In this document: piece after piece, positions 62,977-63,343 of the stretch
Layout: the number at the start of each line of letters is the position of its first letter
How positions within the stretch are numbered: the first letter of the stretch is position 1
From: an uncultured Rhodospirillales bacterium
GTDB taxonomy: Bacteria > Pseudomonadota > Alphaproteobacteria > Azospirillales > Azospirillaceae
Direction of reading: 5' to 3'
DNA: 63,343 nucleotides
Assembly: GCA_903927615.1 (NCBI GenBank)
Contig: CAIYNU010000052.1
Location: forward strand, 1-63,343
Notes under the pieces: generated by a model
Told to the model about the DNA's origin: nothing
Seen by the model: the letters and a program-made list of their open reading frames with translations, nothing else
Database searches by the model: none
Position numbers and translations under genes: made by a program

Positions 62977-63343
62977 CGGCTTCTCCCCGTTAGCAACTGT
63001 CAGCAGGACCGGTTGTTTGCAAGCAAAGATCGTGCCGTGATCCGCATTTGGCCTGGAATGCCCCGTTGGTGCGACAAAGCGCCGCGCAGAGTGATTATTA
63101 GTGATGCAGGAGCGCCTGATTTGCCGATAAAATAGGCTGTTGTGCGGTTCGAGCTCGTGTGCCGGCCGTCGTTTTTTTTGCCCCGTCACTTTTTTTGGCC
63201 CTTGACGATCGGGCGCGAGTTCGGCTAGAAACTCTTATCGTCGCGAAACGTGGGCTTGAGGTTTGGTGACAGGAATTGATGCCTGGGGCGGGGGACCGCG
63301 CCGGGTTTTTTTGTGTTGATCGGGTCGACGTTGGTTTGGAGGC
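62977..63343. other. Region at the right edge of the window
   Basis: Upstream of the hemerythrin gene. No further gene can be supported in the last 367 bases. It includes the hemerythrin promoter and an intrinsic terminator at 63282-63312. Confidence 0.5.
63282..63312 (+). terminator. Intrinsic terminator near the window end
   Basis: CCTGGGGCGG (63282-63291) pairs with CCGCGCCGGG (63296-63305) with one mismatch and one wobble, a 4-base loop, and seven T residues after it. No plus-strand gene lies upstream inside the window; the plus-strand transcript it ends is unknown. Confidence 0.6.

Noticed and set aside
1-63343. tRNA, rRNA and CRISPR loci
   Set aside because: I looked in the intergenic regions for tRNA T-loop patterns, rRNA core sequences and regularly spaced repeats and found none; the tandem repeats noted are not CRISPR-like.

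Overview
The window is GC-rich chromosomal DNA from an alphaproteobacterium, most likely Rhodospirillales (inference). The evidence is a glyQ-glyS-ppdK block, a hopanoid transport cluster (hpnN, mlaA, hpnM, hpnK), split glycine decarboxylase subunits (gcvPA/gcvPB), many chemotaxis and c-di-GMP signalling proteins, an EipB-type envelope protein and a bacteriohemerythrin. I found no rRNA, tRNA, CRISPR array, prophage or intact insertion sequence. The only mobile DNA I can support is a decayed IS1380-type transposase fragment near 1.8 kb.

Layout. 0-4 kb: two unknown genes, the transposase relic, a REP-like hairpin pair and a transmembrane chemoreceptor. 4.5-7.5 kb: a MerR-family metal sensor, divergent from an MlaA-like protein, a Met/His-rich periplasmic protein and an EipB-like protein; a textbook 19-bp-spacer MerR promoter lies between them. 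7.5-14 kb: sirtuin, uracil-DNA glycosylase, receiver-STAS protein, DUF4139 protein and a family III CoA transferase. 14-21.5 kb: XRE regulator, HD hydrolase, cobalamin riboswitch with a Ni/Co permease, AAA ATPase, LysE exporter, PAS-receiver-receiver protein and a DMT transporter. 21.5-24.3 kb: a peroxide-defence locus (dps, ahpD, ahpC, divergent oxyR).

24.3-29 kb: a soluble globin-coupled chemoreceptor that also carries PilZ and a Cache-like tail, divergent from an EAL-CBS-GGDDF protein. Together they look like a gas-sensing module that meets c-di-GMP signalling. 29-32.7 kb: 2-oxoglutarate oxygenase, secreted proteins including a tandem paralogous pair, and an AT-rich divergent class III cyclase. 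33-39 kb: glyQ, glyS, ppdK. 39-43.3 kb: a divergent response regulator/histidine kinase pair, prmA and a PAP2 phosphatase. 43.4-50.7 kb: copC-copD followed by hpnN-mlaA, convergent hpnM, then hpnK. This set matches a hopanoid/outer-membrane lipid trafficking system. 50.8-55 kb: rRNA pseudouridine synthase, CstA-type peptide/pyruvate permease and an unusual peptidoglycan-binding membrane protein. 55-60 kb: the glycine cleavage operon gcvT-H-PA-PB under a tandem glycine riboswitch. 60-63 kb: small secreted protein, GtrA, a polytopic membrane protein and a hemerythrin.

The most notable points are the MerR-controlled MlaA/Met-His-rich/EipB envelope operon (a second MlaA besides the hopanoid one), the globin-MCP-PilZ-Cache fusion facing a c-di-GMP protein, an eight-codon Gly-containing mini-ORF overlapping the glyQ start, an orphan terminator that suggests a small RNA near 10.1 kb, and a diverged dispersed repeat shared by two intergenic sites. 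Start codons were moved inward where a ribosome-binding site, signal peptide or upstream RNA element argued for it.
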